This document shows positions 35,101 through 47,249 of a stretch of 64,000 nt of DNA, piece by piece. The DNA comes from Corythucha ciliata (Eukaryota > Arthropoda > Insecta > Hemiptera > Tingidae), in assembly GCA_038030265.1 (NCBI GenBank), contig CM075941.1, forward strand, positions 22,072,001-22,136,000, given 5' to 3'. Each line of letters opens with the position of its first letter. The stretch's first letter is position 1. The notes under the pieces are model-generated. The model was not told where the DNA came from. It ran no database searches and saw only the letters and a program-made list of their open reading frames with translations. Position numbers and translations under genes: made by a program.

Positions 35101-36130
35101 GCGCTACTAAGCATTTCGTTTGAGCATGTCCGCGGCTGAAAAATTAGAAAAATTGCTAAATTATTCTCGGCTAGAATTGAGAAAAAGCTCTCATTTTCGT
35201 CACTACATCACTGTTCACGGCTGAATTAGATAAAATGCACTCATTTGTGACAAACAGTGGGGGGGGGGGGACGTAAATTGACCGGGTTCGCGTCTAAAAG
35301 TTTAGAACAAGTGCTAGTTTGCTGCTAAAATTTATAAAAAGTGCTAATGTGTGGCTAGAATTGAGAAAAAAAATGGTAATAAGCTTATTTGTGACAACAA
35401 GGGGGGGATACACGCTCATGTACGTTTTCCGCAGGTCCTCAGGCGGCTTAAATGCTGAAAGCAGGCTGTTTTTGGAGCAATTCTGCGGTAAACGTCTAGA
35501 AAAAACGCTCTGTCGTGGCTAAAGTTGAGATATAGCGTTCAATTGTGGCGGCACAAATTGACTAAAAGTTGTAATTCTTGGTTTCTCGATGAAATTTGAA
35601 AAAAATCCCTAATTCGTTGTTGACGGACGACGTATACACTGCTAAACTTGGAAAAAATTCTACATATAATTCGTGGCTATAAGGCAGAAAAAAAATCGCT
35701 CGTCGTGGCTAAAATTAATAAAAGGCGATCATTTCCGGCAAAATTTTCGGGAGGAGGGGGGATAATTTACACTTTTTGTAGGTTCTTACGAAGCTAAAAT
35801 TGAGAAATCGCGCCAATGGGCTGTTCATTGAGCAATTCCGTGCTAAAATTGGGAGTAGTGTCATGTTTTAGCCTATACCGACTTTTGCGTGCGGCCAACC
35901 CTCGAAGAAAAAATTGCAGGGCTCGTAAAATCGTGGCCGAAACGGTCAAAAACGGCCGTAACAATGGCGTGGCCCATGTGTCCGCTGTTCTTGGAATGTT
36001 CACGGACAATGCCGCGGCTAAGATTGGGATAAAGCTTTCATTTACCACTGCACTTGAGCAATTCACGGTATCTGGAGACAACTTCGCTAAGAAAAAGCTC
36101 TCGTTCACGGCTAAAATGGCTCACTCGTGA
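32116..36130 (+). repeat. 4 kb degenerate tandem array, type A
   Basis: Phrases such as GCTAAAATTGAGAAAAAGCG and CTAATTCGCGGCTAAAA recur roughly every 30 bp. The longest interruption is an AT-rich non-array piece at about 32170-32620. G11 and G12 tracts lie at 33880 and 35259. Units vary in length and sequence so much that no two neighbours are identical. Frames here are by-products. Confidence 0.8.
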
Positions 36131-39100
36131 CTGGAATTGTGCCAATATGCTGTTGTTGGGGGAAAGAAGGTGGTTGAAATTCAGACTAAGTGGGAATAAA
36201 CGGTAGGGCCCTCCCCCTCACTCACCATAAACTACTAACCCCCTTTGTCAAGGATTGAGGTCAGTAAAAAAGTAAGAGGTTTCCCTTCCCCATTCACGGC
36301 TCTCGAAATAGATTTTTTTTACCCACAAATGGCACAGTGCCCCCTGACATTTTTCGTCTTCCCAGGAAACTGAATTGCTCAGGCCAAAAACTGGTTTCGT
36401 CAATAATTTTCACCCAGAAAAATTTGCTGAATGCACTGAATGTATTCAGGATCAGGTGCACCCAAAAATGGCTTTTTTCTTCTTTTCCATTCGTCAAAAA
36501 TATCTTTTTTATGCTAAAAAACTGAATGACACTCCATTTCTGTGCATCCCCACCACCACTCTCTCGAAAATTCGACGCGTTGAGCAACGCTAGTGTACAC
36601 CGGGCCTTAGTTCGTTTTCTTTGTGTTATCTTATTTCTCGTAAACCAGTTCAAATCAAAACCGTTCAGTTCTTGACGAGAGTAATAAAAATACCCTACCA
36701 ACTACCATCCAACTAGCGACCACCTTACCATTGTTTTCTCTCGAAACGCGTCAACTACTTTTCCTCCCTCTCCCATCAAACAGCATTAGCGACTTGACTT
36801 TTTTTACACAGTCGTTAGCGGTCGGACTCGGCTTCCGTTGTAATAAAAAAAGAAAAGGAAGGCTTTTATCTGAAACAATCAAATGGAATCCCAATTTGCC
36901 ACATTCTAATTTGAGGCCGTTTCCAGGGTCTCAAAAAAGAAAATTACGTTTATACGTACATTATCGTTAGACTTTGCCCGGCAATTTCTTCCCTCTTTTT
37001 TTTTAGTGACTTCGACAGTAAATGGCCGAGAAACCTCGTCAAAAACGTTTTATAGCCTCTAAAACTTTCTGTATTTTAATGAGAAGGTTCTTTTTATTAT
37101 TTTTAATTTTTCCATTTCCCGGCCCCCTTTGCCAAACCCATCCAATGAGAGCGGCTCTTTTTTTTTTGTACCGCGATTACTGTGGACGTTATATCGTAAA
37201 CTCGAAAATTATTCGCTTGATAAAATGTGTTTGTACGCGAACCACGCGCACATAAAATACGGCGGAGGAAAATGGGTTGGATTGCGGGGCGAGGGGAGGG
37301 GGCACTTAAATCAACTAGGAACTCGTCAGAAACGCCGCGCCGGCTGTGTGGGTAGTAGTATATTAAGGGTATCTGTTATGCAAGAACCTTCACGACCGAG
37401 CGGCTGTGAGGCAAATTGTCTAACTTATGAAACCGGGTCCGCTTGGTTCCGCTGTAGTTACATGCTACTACTGCATTTTTGAGAAAACTATTTTTAAGCA
37501 TCCTTTAAGGATGGTAGTGACGCATTCTACTTACCTAAAACAACGCTCCCGCCCCCCCCTGCTAACCTGATTGTAGTTGAGGACTGAGGAGGCAGTTCGT
37601 TATGCGGAACGCTGTAAATGACATAAAAAGCTATTACACAAAGAACAGAGAAGAATGTTAAATAGAAGACGTTTTAAATTAAGCAACACTGTCTCTTTTG
37701 TCAGGCCAGGCCCGTCGCATTACCCTACCCAAAAAACTTACCACTTTAAACAATGTTTCCTCTGTTTTGAGGCCAAATGCTCAAATGCCTCGTGCATCGC
37801 TTTATAACCAGCTGTTTTCTGTCCTTTTGACTTTGTGTTGTAGGCGAAATTCAAACCCTTCCCCCCTTTCCCTATTCTTGCAAAAGCTTTGAGAGGCCTT
37901 ATTATTATGCACAGAGACCGCAAAGCTGATTAACTAGGCAATACAAACAAATTTAAAGCGGTGGAATCTTCCCGGTAACGGGAATTAAGGCTGATATTAT
38001 CGGAGAAGCTCACAAAAAATGAAATAGACATAAAACATTTTAAGTGAATTTTAACCCCAAAATGGCTGGGGTTTTCTTTTGGAAAACATCAGTCTATTTT
38101 GCAGTTGACTATAACTCTGAAAAATACGAGGTAATCACCCCCTTCCTCGAACACACCACTCGTCTTTGCGGAACAATAAAAAAAACAAAACAAAACAGAG
38201 TTTCCCTATTTCACCACAATTGTCTTCTATACCTCGGGATTCTCTATCTAATTTTAACCAGGTCTAAAACCTTTGGGAGACACTGCAGCTTGTTCGGTGA
38301 ACAGTGTGTGGGTGAGAGGTGGGGGGAGGTATGGTTGGGTTGGCCCACATTAGATTATCATATATATTGGAAACAGCGTTTCAAACCCAGGCTCTAATTG
38401 ACTCAGAAATGTTGTTGCGGTCGCATGCAAAACTTATAGTGCTGGGACGAGTGTTGAAGACTGGAGAATGAAGAGGCAAGGGTGGAGGTGGTGGTGGTGG
38501 GGAGATGTGTATTCAACAGTTACCCTTCTATACGCGTTTAGAGAAAGAGAGAGCATGGGAGTGTGTGGAGTGGGGGAAAAAGAGATTGGAAATTTCATTT
38601 TGCGTTCCTTTCCTTCAAGTACTTGAACCTGAGGGTTCTTTCACAGCACTCTGTTGCCGCTCACCATTATACAATCCGCCTCTCCCCGACCGTGGTATTT
38701 GGCCTCTATCTACTTGATGAGATGACTCCCTTCCTGCAATGGGCGTACCAAATACCGACACGGTTAAATGAGTATAGAAGGGAAAGGATGAGCCCTGCAG
38801 AGCAGTAAATAAAAGGAGAAAAGGAGGCTGGAGCCCACCCCAGGTGGCTCCTTTCCTAGGGGGCTATTTGGTAGGCGCTTGAGAAGTGTAAGGATCAACA
38901 AAGAATTGATCCCAAAAGCGTTGCGTTTCCTGAAAATGTCGACTGTCGAGACAGTATACTTTCGCAGCTCGATGAATAGCCGCAAAATTACGTCATTCGG
39001 GGCTAAATATCACTGAATGTGCCGTGCAAGCTATTGCTTTTTGTGGGCTTAAACAGTTCATAAATCGCATGTTGTGTTGAAGTGCGCCTCAAAAATGAGA

Positions 39101-39577
39101 AAGGAGGGAAATAGACAATGAATGAAACACAAGGTGTGTTGGTATAGGAGATCCAAGACCAGTGGATTTTCGTGAAACACTGCGCGGTTTTGATCGTCAG
39201 TCAAAAGAAAAAACCCCGTGCTCAGTAACGGAATTATTGGGTGGGTTAGGGGGTTTACTATGAATGGATCGATATTCTTTCGAGACATTTCTTTCATCTT
39301 TTACCAAAGGACTTTTGAAGGGAGAGCTACGCAGATGATTCCTCGACCAGAGGCCTGCGAGACTGCCGGCTAGCCTGTTAGACCCACCACTCCGAAAATA
39401 GGCTTTAAAACTTGTAATTGTTTTACAACTATGGCCCTGAACTTAAAACTTGTGTGCGTTTCCGGCGGTGTGCGTTGGACAAACCGCGCACCGACCGAAA
39501 CGCCCGCGTAGCACGAGTGTGAAGTGCCACAGTTGGAACAGGATACATATGAAACAAAAAACGCAATGCCATCCCCT
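36131..39577. other. No gene recognised (3.4 kb)
   Basis: Overlapping frames on both strands, for example at 36294-36701 and 37129-37482, lack any recognisable domain. I see no repeat structure beyond short runs. Confidence 0.4.
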
Positions 39578-39712
39578 TAAACACACTTCCATCGAATCGA
39601 CATCGAATCAACGTCGATAGACGTTTTTTCGTTGATGAGGGTGGTTCATCGTAGAATCGACGTCGATTTTGCCTCGGTACCGTAATGTTGATATATCAGC
39701 CATGCCATCGGT

Positions 39713-39868
39713 GCAACGTTGAGCTATCGATGTGTTTTATTCGACGTAAAATATTCGTTGAAATCAACTCGATGCAAATACGTTGTTTCATCGATCAAGA
39801 TGCAACATCGATGTGACGTTGAGCTAAAGACGTGTTTTATTCAACGCAGAATCTACGTTGAAGTCACT
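39713..39868 (+). repeat. Two direct copies of a ~55-bp TCGA-rich segment
   Basis: AACGTTGAGCTATCGATGTG with TTTTATTCGACG recurs ~102 bp later as GACGTTGAGCTAAAGACGTG with TTTTATTCAACG. Confidence 0.6.
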
Positions 39869-40183
39869 AACTATTGTTCCGACAGCTGCAGCCTCTCAGG
39901 AAAAGTACATTTCATTTATGCGACCGCATCCACTCAAACTTATACATAATTTTAAATGAAATCAAAAAATTTTAAATACAATTTAGGCCGTGGTACAAAC
40001 CCCACACCCCCGGGTTCCGTTAAACAAATCGTGACATAATTGCACCAGCTCCTCGAAATTTCTTAAAAACATTGCTAAAAATGGATCCTTGAATGATTTT
40101 CACGTTTTATACGACGCAATGGTCTTGTAGAAGAACCCTCTTCAAGAAAATCTAAATTTTAAAAAATGTGCAAGTTCCCTATA

Positions 40184-41853
40184 CAGGGTGTTTGGTAAGT
40201 CGAGTGGTGCCTGCAATAACGCAGGGGGTTTTTCCAGGTCCAAAATGGACCAAAAAAGTCCATATAAACATAGGTCCGATTTCCAACCGTTTTCGAGATA
40301 ATCGACATTTTAGTATTTTTAGCCGTCACGTTAATTTTATTGGATTCAGTGCTTATAAGCGAACACAGAACAGTTACACCTACATTAAATCTGAGGGCAC
40401 TGTCGAAAAGAGCAGAAATTTTTTAGTGGGAATTTGTTCAGTTATCCCCGAAAGTAGTCGCACTTTTCCAGTGACCAGTCAGATTGTGGAGATTTGTACC
40501 GATTTTAGGAAGTTTAGCCGTAACTCGAATGCATGATAGCGAATCTTGAAATGCTATCCAGGTTTGGCAAATTTCGCAAAAACATGCCTGATTAGTGAGG
40601 ATGAAAATACCAAACCCAGATCATCGCACCCCTTCGTAAAAGTTTGGAAAAATGAACACATTTCGAGCTAAAAGTGCTTTTTTGGGTGTTCTTTGCATTA
40701 GGTCTTTGTGAATAAATGATAGTGAAAAATGGAATCAACCACACTATTATTTCTCCTAAAATGATAATGAAGCTTCTCGTAGGTCTAATCGTGGTCAGCG
40801 ACCCAAAATAAAAACATTTCGTAGCGTTTATTGCATTAATTCATAACAATTAGTAAATAAAATAACAAATAAATTTCCTAAAACTTCTTTTTTTACAATA
40901 CATTTTCAAAATGTCCTCCGTTCCGAAGGCAGGCTCTTGCCCTTTTTCTCGTGGCACCCACTGTCACGCGAGGAGAAATGTCGGCTCGAAGGGCCTCAAA
41001 AGTTCCTGTAATCTTTCTTCGAAGCTCCTCCTGATGCAGTAAACACGGTCTTTTACCAAACCCCAGACGTGGAAATCCATGGGCGCCATGTCCGGCAATC
41101 GAAGTGGTAGTGGAATTGAACCCCCTCGTCACATCCACATATCATAACTTCTATGCAAACTGGCGAAATTCGATGAATTAGGCGGGAGGGGGCACGATCA
41201 TGTTAAGAATAAGGCTTCGACGAACATCTTCCCCCAGATTTTGCATTGAACGAGGCAAATCATTCTGAATAAAGTTCAAATACACTACGATAAGTTTTTA
41301 TTTTGCATCGCTGACCTTGATTAAGGCCTAAAAAAAGTTTTATTTTCATTTTAAATAAGAAGTAGTTTGTTTAACTCAATTTTTCCCCCTTCATTTACTC
41401 GCAAAGGCATATTGCAAAGAACACCCAAACAAGCACTTTTCGCTGGAAATGTGTTCATTTCTTCACATTTTTACGAAGAGGTGCGATAATCTGAGTTTGG
41501 TACTTTGATCCTCACTAATGAGGCAAGTTTTTGTGAAATGCTATCACGCAATCAAGTTACGGCTAAAGTGCCTAAAATCGGTACAAATCGGTTACTGGAA
41601 AATTCCGACTACTTTCGAGGATAACTGGACCAATTCCCTCTGAAAATGTCCGCTCTTCTCGGTAGTGCCCTCAGATTTAATGTACATGTAACTGTTCTCG
41701 ATTTATAAGCGCAGAATCCAATAAAATTAACGTTATGGCTAAAAATACTAAAATGTCGATTATCTCTAAAACGGTTGGAAATGGACTTTTTTGGTCCATT
41801 TTGGACCTAGAAAAAATCCCTGCATTATTGCCGTCGACTTACCAAACACCCTG
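40184..41853. mobile_element. Snap-back mariner-type element 1
   Basis: It starts CAGGGTGTTTGGTAAGTCGA and ends with the inverse GACTTACCAAACACCCTG, with TATA on both sides, which fits a TA target. Inverted arms extend about 600 bp inward (right arm about 70 nt shorter). The unpaired centre (about 40830-41275) holds a transposase C-terminus on the minus strand. Subterminal TTTTCGAGATAATCGAC is shared with related elements here. Confidence 0.85.
40893..41138 (-). pseudogene. Mariner-type transposase C-terminus (frameshifted)
   Basis: One minus frame ends LRRKITGTFEALRADISPRV and later CLRNGGHFENVL, typical of the C-terminal region of mariner/IS630-type transposases in insects. An adjacent frame over the upstream part reads PDMAPMDFHVWGLVKDRVY, which contains the third catalytic-Asp motif. 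The two frames are separated by a shift near 41035. N-terminal helix-turn-helix and the first two catalytic Asp are absent. It lies in the unpaired loop of a snap-back element and reads toward its left arm. Confidence 0.8.
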
Positions 41854-41921
41854 TATACACCGCATTGAGCATCCTAAAACTAATGTTTTTGAGATTACGT
41901 AAATTACCAGGTCGGTTACAT

Positions 41922-41990
41922 TAGCTTAAAGTGTTAATGGTATAGCACAAACTTACCAATGCGAAGTGTTTGGGTTCGAATCCCGAATAA
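41922..41990 (+). other. tRNA-like segment (possible SINE head)
   Basis: TTAATGGTATAGCAC resembles an A box and GGTTCGAATCC at 41973-41983 matches a B box. A CAAAC/GTTTG stem lies between. A proper acceptor stem is not seen, so it is a tRNA-derived fragment at best. Confidence 0.4.
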
Positions 41991-42368
41991 AAATTTATTC
42001 AATTTATTTAATTTGTTCATTGTTCGACCGATGTAGACTCGATTTTTGATCGATCATCAACTCGATGAATGACAATGATTTGATGTCGATTCGATGGAAG
42101 TGTGTTTATGAGGCAGAGAGTCCGTACCCCCACCCCCACCCCAAACAAAAAAAATACCATACTTCTTCCCCAAGAAAATAAAAAGGGCCGAAGCTCGCCA
42201 TGTTACTGGAATTAAGACGTGAAACTCTTAAAGTGGTCAATTTTCAGCCACTGTTGAAGCCAAATGTTGCAAAGGGGAACTTGCATCACTGAGAAAAATG
42301 TTCAGGTAAATATTACCAAAATTCGGTGTTTCTAACCCAAAAATATGGTGAAAAAAAAAAAAAAAAAT

Positions 42369-42475
42369 GTCGTCCGGCAGCTGGCGGTCGGAAAGAGTGC
42401 ATTTCATTTTGTATATGGATACCCTAAGCCGTCACAGAAGTAGTAATGTTGAGACCATGATTTGTTTCGTTAATG
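42369..42475 (+). repeat. Interspersed repeat R, uninterrupted copy
   Basis: GTCCGGCAGCTGGCGGTCGG and AAGAGTGCATTTCATTTTG, then GGATACCCTAAGCCGTCACA, align through the point where the 22.3 kb copy is interrupted. It represents the empty site of the piggyBac-like element. Confidence 0.8.
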
Positions 42476-42526
42476 TTTGACCCTCCATCGTAATGTTTGC
42501 TGCCGGGTTTGTCTAAACTTAACTTA

Positions 42527-43037
42527 ATGGGAATCAAAGGCTACTTCAAAATGAAATCATCGTAATATAATGCTTCTGGAATCAGCTGGTGATTTCTAGT
42601 GATTTTTTTACCAGTTCAAGCCATATTACCCTCCCCCCCCCAACCAAGTCGACCGATTTGGCCCAATGCAATACCAAACGAGGTCGTATGACTACTGATT
42701 TCCGCTAAATTAATTTCTTCGAGAGTTGTCGTGCCAACAAGACCACACACTTACTTCCACTCCGGGAGCAACACCCCCTCCCCTTCGACTTTTTCAAAAA
42801 ATTAAAATTGGAATCAAAGCCTACTCTAACATTGAGTATACGTACCGAATATGATGCTTCTAGAATCAACTGGTGATTTATAGTGATTTTTTGACCATTC
42901 AACCCCTATTTTCCCCCCTCCACCTTGACCGATTTGGCCCAAACGCAATACCGACCGGGGTCTTATGGCTACTGATTTTTGTGCCAAAGCGCGTTCCGCT
43001 AAATTGATTTCTTCGAGAGTTATCGTGCTAACAAGAA
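42527..43037 (+). repeat. Direct duplication, period about 280 bp
   Basis: Two diverged copies share GGAATCAAAG, TGCTTCT, GAATCA, CTGGTGATT, GACCGATTTGGCCCAA and TTCTTCGAGAGTT in the same order (42527-42806 and 42807-43037). No coding capacity. Confidence 0.7.
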
Positions 43038-43059
43038 AACGGCCATAATATTATAAATA

Positions 43060-44549
43060 CAAGGTGTTTCAGGACGAATGCCGTATATTTTAATATGTTG
43101 TAGTACTAAGTAATTGCGACCAAAATCACCCTATTAACATAGGGTCGCAAATGATTTCTCTTGAAGTTACAGGCACATTTGTGTATTTTTAGCCACTTGC
43201 TGTTTTTCCTCTAAAAATTCGTTACTACATTCTAAACCTTTTTTTGTACCCTTAAACTGCTGACGTTTTTGGAAAGATCACACAATTTTAATTCAGGAAA
43301 TGTTGATCAACATCATTTTAGTTGCCTCCAAAAATTTCAGTAATTCGTTAAAAATGAAGAAAGAGGCGTTTTCGAATTTTCCTGTGTACGTCAACGCCAG
43401 TTTTTGACCAAGTGATCATAGTGAAAATGTACCGCCAATTTCAGTAAAACATCTCCATCTTGTGAGCTTTCATTTGTTTTTTGAAGAATTGAAATCAGTT
43501 CATTTTTATATGAGATATTGTTCCTAACGTGTGAAAAAACACGGAGTAAGTCATCAATTAAGGCATAGGTGCTACTTTCTTAAACGCGTTGTTACAAAGT
43601 AAAGTTGGTTTTTGCTGATTATTCAGTTTAATAACCTGTCTTAAATTTCCAAAATGAAATGCACTATAAGTGACAAAGGACAAAACTGCCAAAAAATTTA
43701 CCCCCCCCCTCCCCCTGACTGTCAACTTGTAAGATATTGGGGGAAAACTTGGTATGTACATTGAATAAATCAACCTAAAATGTATTCTAAAGAACACCTT
43801 CATCACTGGGTGTTCGAGAATCAGTATTCCGTTCCTCTTACTCTTTTTTCGGACGATGCCACGTTTACCCGAGACGGTATGAACAACAGTCGAACTGGCG
43901 CCAGTGGGAGGAAGAAAACCTCAACGCCGCTATCGAAAACAATTCAGCGCCGATTTTTATGAATGTGCGGTGTGGTATGATAGGGAGGGATCTTATTGGA
44001 CCTCACTAAACCGATTAATTAGGAAAAGCCAACAAATTTACTCTGTTATCAAACGCGTTTAAGGAAGGTTCACCTATGCCTAATTGATGACTTACCCGTG
44101 TTTTTTCACACGTTAGGAACAATATCTCATGGAAAAATAAGCCGATTTCAATTTTTCAAAAATAATTTGAAAGCTCTCAACACGGACATGTTTTACTGAA
44201 ATTGGCGAAAAATTTTCACTGTGTTCACTTGGTCAGAAACTGGCGCTGACGTACACAGGAAATTTGGAAAACGCCGCTTTCTTCATTTTTAACGAATTAC
44301 TGAAATTTTTGGAGGCAACTATAATGATGTTGATCGACATTTTCTGAAGTAAAATTGTGTGATCTTTTCAAAAACGTCGGCAGTTTAAGGGTAAAAAAAA
44401 AGGTTTAGTCGGTGAAAGGTCTTTTCAGAGGAAAAACAGCGAATGACTAAAAATTCATAAATGTGCCTGTAACTTCAAGAGAAATCATTTGCCAATTACC
44501 TAGTACTACAATATATTAAAATATACGGCATTCGTCCTGAAACACCCTG
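43060..44549. mobile_element. Snap-back mariner-type element 3
   Basis: The left end CAAGGTGTTTCAGGACGAAT is the inverse of ATTCGTCCTGAAACACCCTG at the right (one mismatch in the CAGGGTG core). Arms of about 500-530 bp flank a central unpaired part (about 43593-44049) that carries a transposase fragment. It abuts the next snap-back element, only 8 bp away. Confidence 0.85.
43786..44010 (+). pseudogene. Mariner-type transposase core fragment (frameshifted)
   Basis: The first frame has HHWVFENQYSVPLTLFSDDA continuing TFTRDGMNNSR, the block around the first catalytic Asp of mariner/IS630-type transposases. A frameshift near 43895 leads to NWRQWEEEN and then FMNVRCGMIGRDLIGPH, the next conserved block, ending at a stop near 44010. 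The helix-turn-helix and later Asp motifs are absent. It lies in the loop of the snap-back element, reading toward the right arm. Confidence 0.8.
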
Positions 44550-45319
44550 TGTATATACAGGGTGTTCAAAAAATGGATGTCAATATTTTGCCCTGTGAAT
44601 GTACGTCCAAAATGCGTCAAAATTATCCGTATTAACCATAGTCCGATTCCTAATAGTTTCCGAGATATTAAGGAAATAAGCACTTTTGTAATGGGCCTCG
44701 TTTTTACGGATAAAATCGTTCGTAGCTTGGCAACCAGAGCTCTCACGTCAAATTAAGTGGCACCATTGGAAAGGACAGACTTTTTTCCATTAGAATTCGT
44801 AACGTTCAATTCAATTTTGTTCGTACGCGCTGAGGAAATCAGCTGCGAACTCAAAATTATGTTCAAGTTCATCATCGTTGCCCATAATTTGAAGTCTGAT
44901 TTCTGCTCAACAGGTGCTTTCCGAGATGACATTTTTTGAGAAAAGTTGGCGCACGGTACCATCGTTAAAGTGACATGTTCATCTCCACCCTTTACCCACA
45001 ATTTGTCAGAGTTTCTCTATTCATACTATAAAAAACGCTACATGCATCCTCATGTAGTCATTACATTAATGACCAGAGTAGCTCCTAATAATTGTAACTC
45101 TCATGTTTTATTACTCTTCTTCATTGTGATAGGCGGATCATTTTTCTAGATTCTCATTTCTAGAAAAATTTTGAAGTTCTGAAAAAATGAACTTTTTAAA
45201 TTTCCACTTTTCGGTGATTCGGTAGGGTTTTCCGAAAATAAACCCCTAGAAAACACGAATAAATTCATTACAAATTCTAAAATTAAGTTATCCACAGAAG
45301 TTTTCGTACATAAAAGGGA

Positions 45320-45661
45320 TTAAGTAATTTTTAATTCAAAGAAAAAATTCGAATTGCCTCCCTTGTTAGCGGATACAAAGTTGTGCGCGTCTTCCAACGA
45401 CCGGTGGACCTTATCGAGCAATTCATCACGGATACTGTTGCACGTGTTGATTATTTTTTGTCTTATGTCTCGATGTCTAGAATAGGATCTGCGTAGACTA
45501 TAGTTTTGATGTCCCCATGCGTAGAAGTCTAAAGGGTTCAAGTCAGGTGAACGCAGCGGCCATAAATTTGGACCAGCTCTTCCGATCCATCGGTTCAGGA
45601 AAGTTGGGTCCAGAATACGGCGGGCTAATCTACTAAAATGAGGAGGAGCTCCATCATGCAT
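45320..45661 (-). pseudogene. Mariner-type transposase, C-terminal third (DD41D-like spacing)
   Basis: The frame starts MHDGAPPHFSRLARRIL, containing the second catalytic Asp, and continues RSPDLNPLDFYAWG with the third. Forty-one residues separate the two catalytic Asp, which fits DD41D mariner-like families rather than classical DD34D ones. The C-terminal helix DIRQKIINTCNSIRDELL follows, and the frame ends at 45320. The first Asp and the DNA-binding domain are missing. The catalytic part lies in the single-copy loop, the rest in the left arm. Confidence 0.85.
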
Positions 45662-45663
45662 GC

Positions 45664-45871
45664 AGATCCTATCCCAGACATCGAGACATTAAGACAAAAA
45701 ATAATCAGCACTTGCAACAGTATCCGTGATGAATTGCTCGATAAGGTCCTGCACCGGTCGTTGGAAAGACGCGCACAACATTGTATCCGCCAACAAGGGA
45801 GGCAATTCGAATTTTTTCTTTATGTTAAAAATTACTTAATCCCTTTTATGTACGAAAACTTCTATGGATAA
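45664..45871 (+). pseudogene. Mirrored copy of the transposase C-terminus
   Basis: The frame reads DIETLRQKIISTCNSIRDEL and on, matching the minus-strand copy at 45320-45500 in inverted orientation with a few changes. It has no catalytic motif. Upstream codons (MRRSSIMHA) belong to the antisense of the loop and are not part of the protein. Confidence 0.8.
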
Positions 45872-46830
45872 CTTAATTTTAGAATTTGTAATGAATTTAT
45901 TCGTGTTTTTCTAGGGGTTTTCTTTCGGAAAACCCTACCGGATCACCGAAAAGTGGAAATTTAAAAAATTCATTTTTTCAGAACTTCCAAATTATTCTAG
46001 AAATGAGAATCTAGAAAAATTATCCGCCTATCACAATGAAGAAGAGTAATAAAACATGAGAGTTACAATTATTAGGAGCTACTCTGGTCATTAATGTAAT
46101 GACTACATGAGGATGCATGTAGCGTTTTTTATAGTATGAATAGAGAAACTCTGGAAAAATTGTGGGTAAAGGGTGGGGATGAACATGTCACTTCAACGAT
46201 GGTACCGTGCGCCAACTTTTCTCAAAAAATGTCATCCCGGAAAGCACCTGTTGAGCAGAAATCTGACTTCAAATTATGTGCAACGATGATGAACTTGAAC
46301 ATAATTTTGAGTTCGCAGCTGATTTCCTCAGCGCGTACGAACAAATTTGAATTGAACAACACGAAGTCTAATGGAAAAAAGTCTGTCCTTTCCAATGGTG
46401 CCACTTAATTTGACGTGAGAGCTCTGGTTGCCAAGCTACGAACGATTTTATACGTAAAAACGAGGCCCGTTACAAAAGTGCTTATTTCCTTAATATCTCG
46501 AAAACTATTAGGAATCGGACTATGGTTAATACGGATAATTTTGACGCATTTTGGACGTACATTCACAGAGCAAAATATTGACATCCATTTTTTGAACACC
46601 ATGTATATGTATATATTAAGAAATATATATGTATATGAATCCTGGAGACCACTGAATTCGTGTTCTAGAGGTTCTGAAACGTGAAAAAAACATGACATGA
46701 CCCATGTTTGCCACCATCACGACGAGACCAATAGTGCATTTTCAGAATGAAATGCACTAAAAGTGACTACTCAATCGCCTAGTAAATGTTACCACACCAA
46801 GTATAAGTAAATGGGGGGAGTTTCTAATTT

Positions 46831-47141
46831 GCGGATTCCACAAAAGCTTGCGGATCCCATATGTAAAATGACGATAGAGAGCTGAAAATTGACACGCATA
46901 CTGCGATACCATGCCAGTAACTTTTAATAGGACTTTAAGTGATAGTTACTCAAAAGTACTAGTACTTGTCCCCACAGGTCATGTTGCGGATTCCAATAAA
47001 AGCTTGCGGATTCCATATGTAAAATGACGATAGAGATCTGCAAATTGTCACGTACACTGTTCTACCATACAAGTAACTTTTAATAGGACTTTAAGTGATA
47101 GTTACTCAAAAGTACTAGTACTTGTCCCCACAGGTCATGTT
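46831..47141 (+). repeat. Tandem duplication, two ~155-bp copies
   Basis: GCGGATTCCA-AAAAGCTTGC begins each copy (46831 and 46986), and each ends CAGGTCATGTTGCGGA. Copies are about 90% similar. Confidence 0.85.
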
Positions 47142-47249
47142 GCGGAGGAAAATTGAGATTTCACTTCGAAAAAAAAAAAAAAAAAACACAGCCCGCCAAG
47201 AAGAACATGAACCCGCGGCCAGCTAAAATTTCAAAATTTGTGAAATTTC

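Larger units (their letters stand above)
39578..42108. mobile_element. Candidate 2.5 kb TIR element hosting a nested snap-back element
   Basis: AACACACTTCCATCGAATCG near 39578 and its inverse CGATTCGATGGAAGTGTGTT ending about 42108 form a ~30-bp inverted pair with one or two mismatches. Inside lie TCGA-rich sequence and, nested, the element at 40184-41853. No target duplication or transposase was found for the outer unit. Confidence 0.5.
44558..46603. mobile_element. Snap-back mariner-type element 2
   Basis: It starts CAGGGTGTTCAAAAAATGGA and ends TTTTTTGAACACCATG, with TATA outside both ends. Arms of ~930 bp (net indel about 7) flank a ~165-bp loop. Both arms contain the C-terminal part of a transposase reading outward; only one side also has the catalytic region, in the loop. 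This arrangement is two 3' halves joined head to head. Confidence 0.9.

Noticed and set aside
32116..36130. Regular short repeats that could be read as a CRISPR array
   Set aside because: Units are degenerate, AT-rich and directly adjacent with no unique spacers of fixed length, and the context is a eukaryotic TE landscape.
36294..36701. 135-codon minus-strand frame
   Set aside because: No motif, biased composition, and overlapping plus-strand frames; not supported as a gene.
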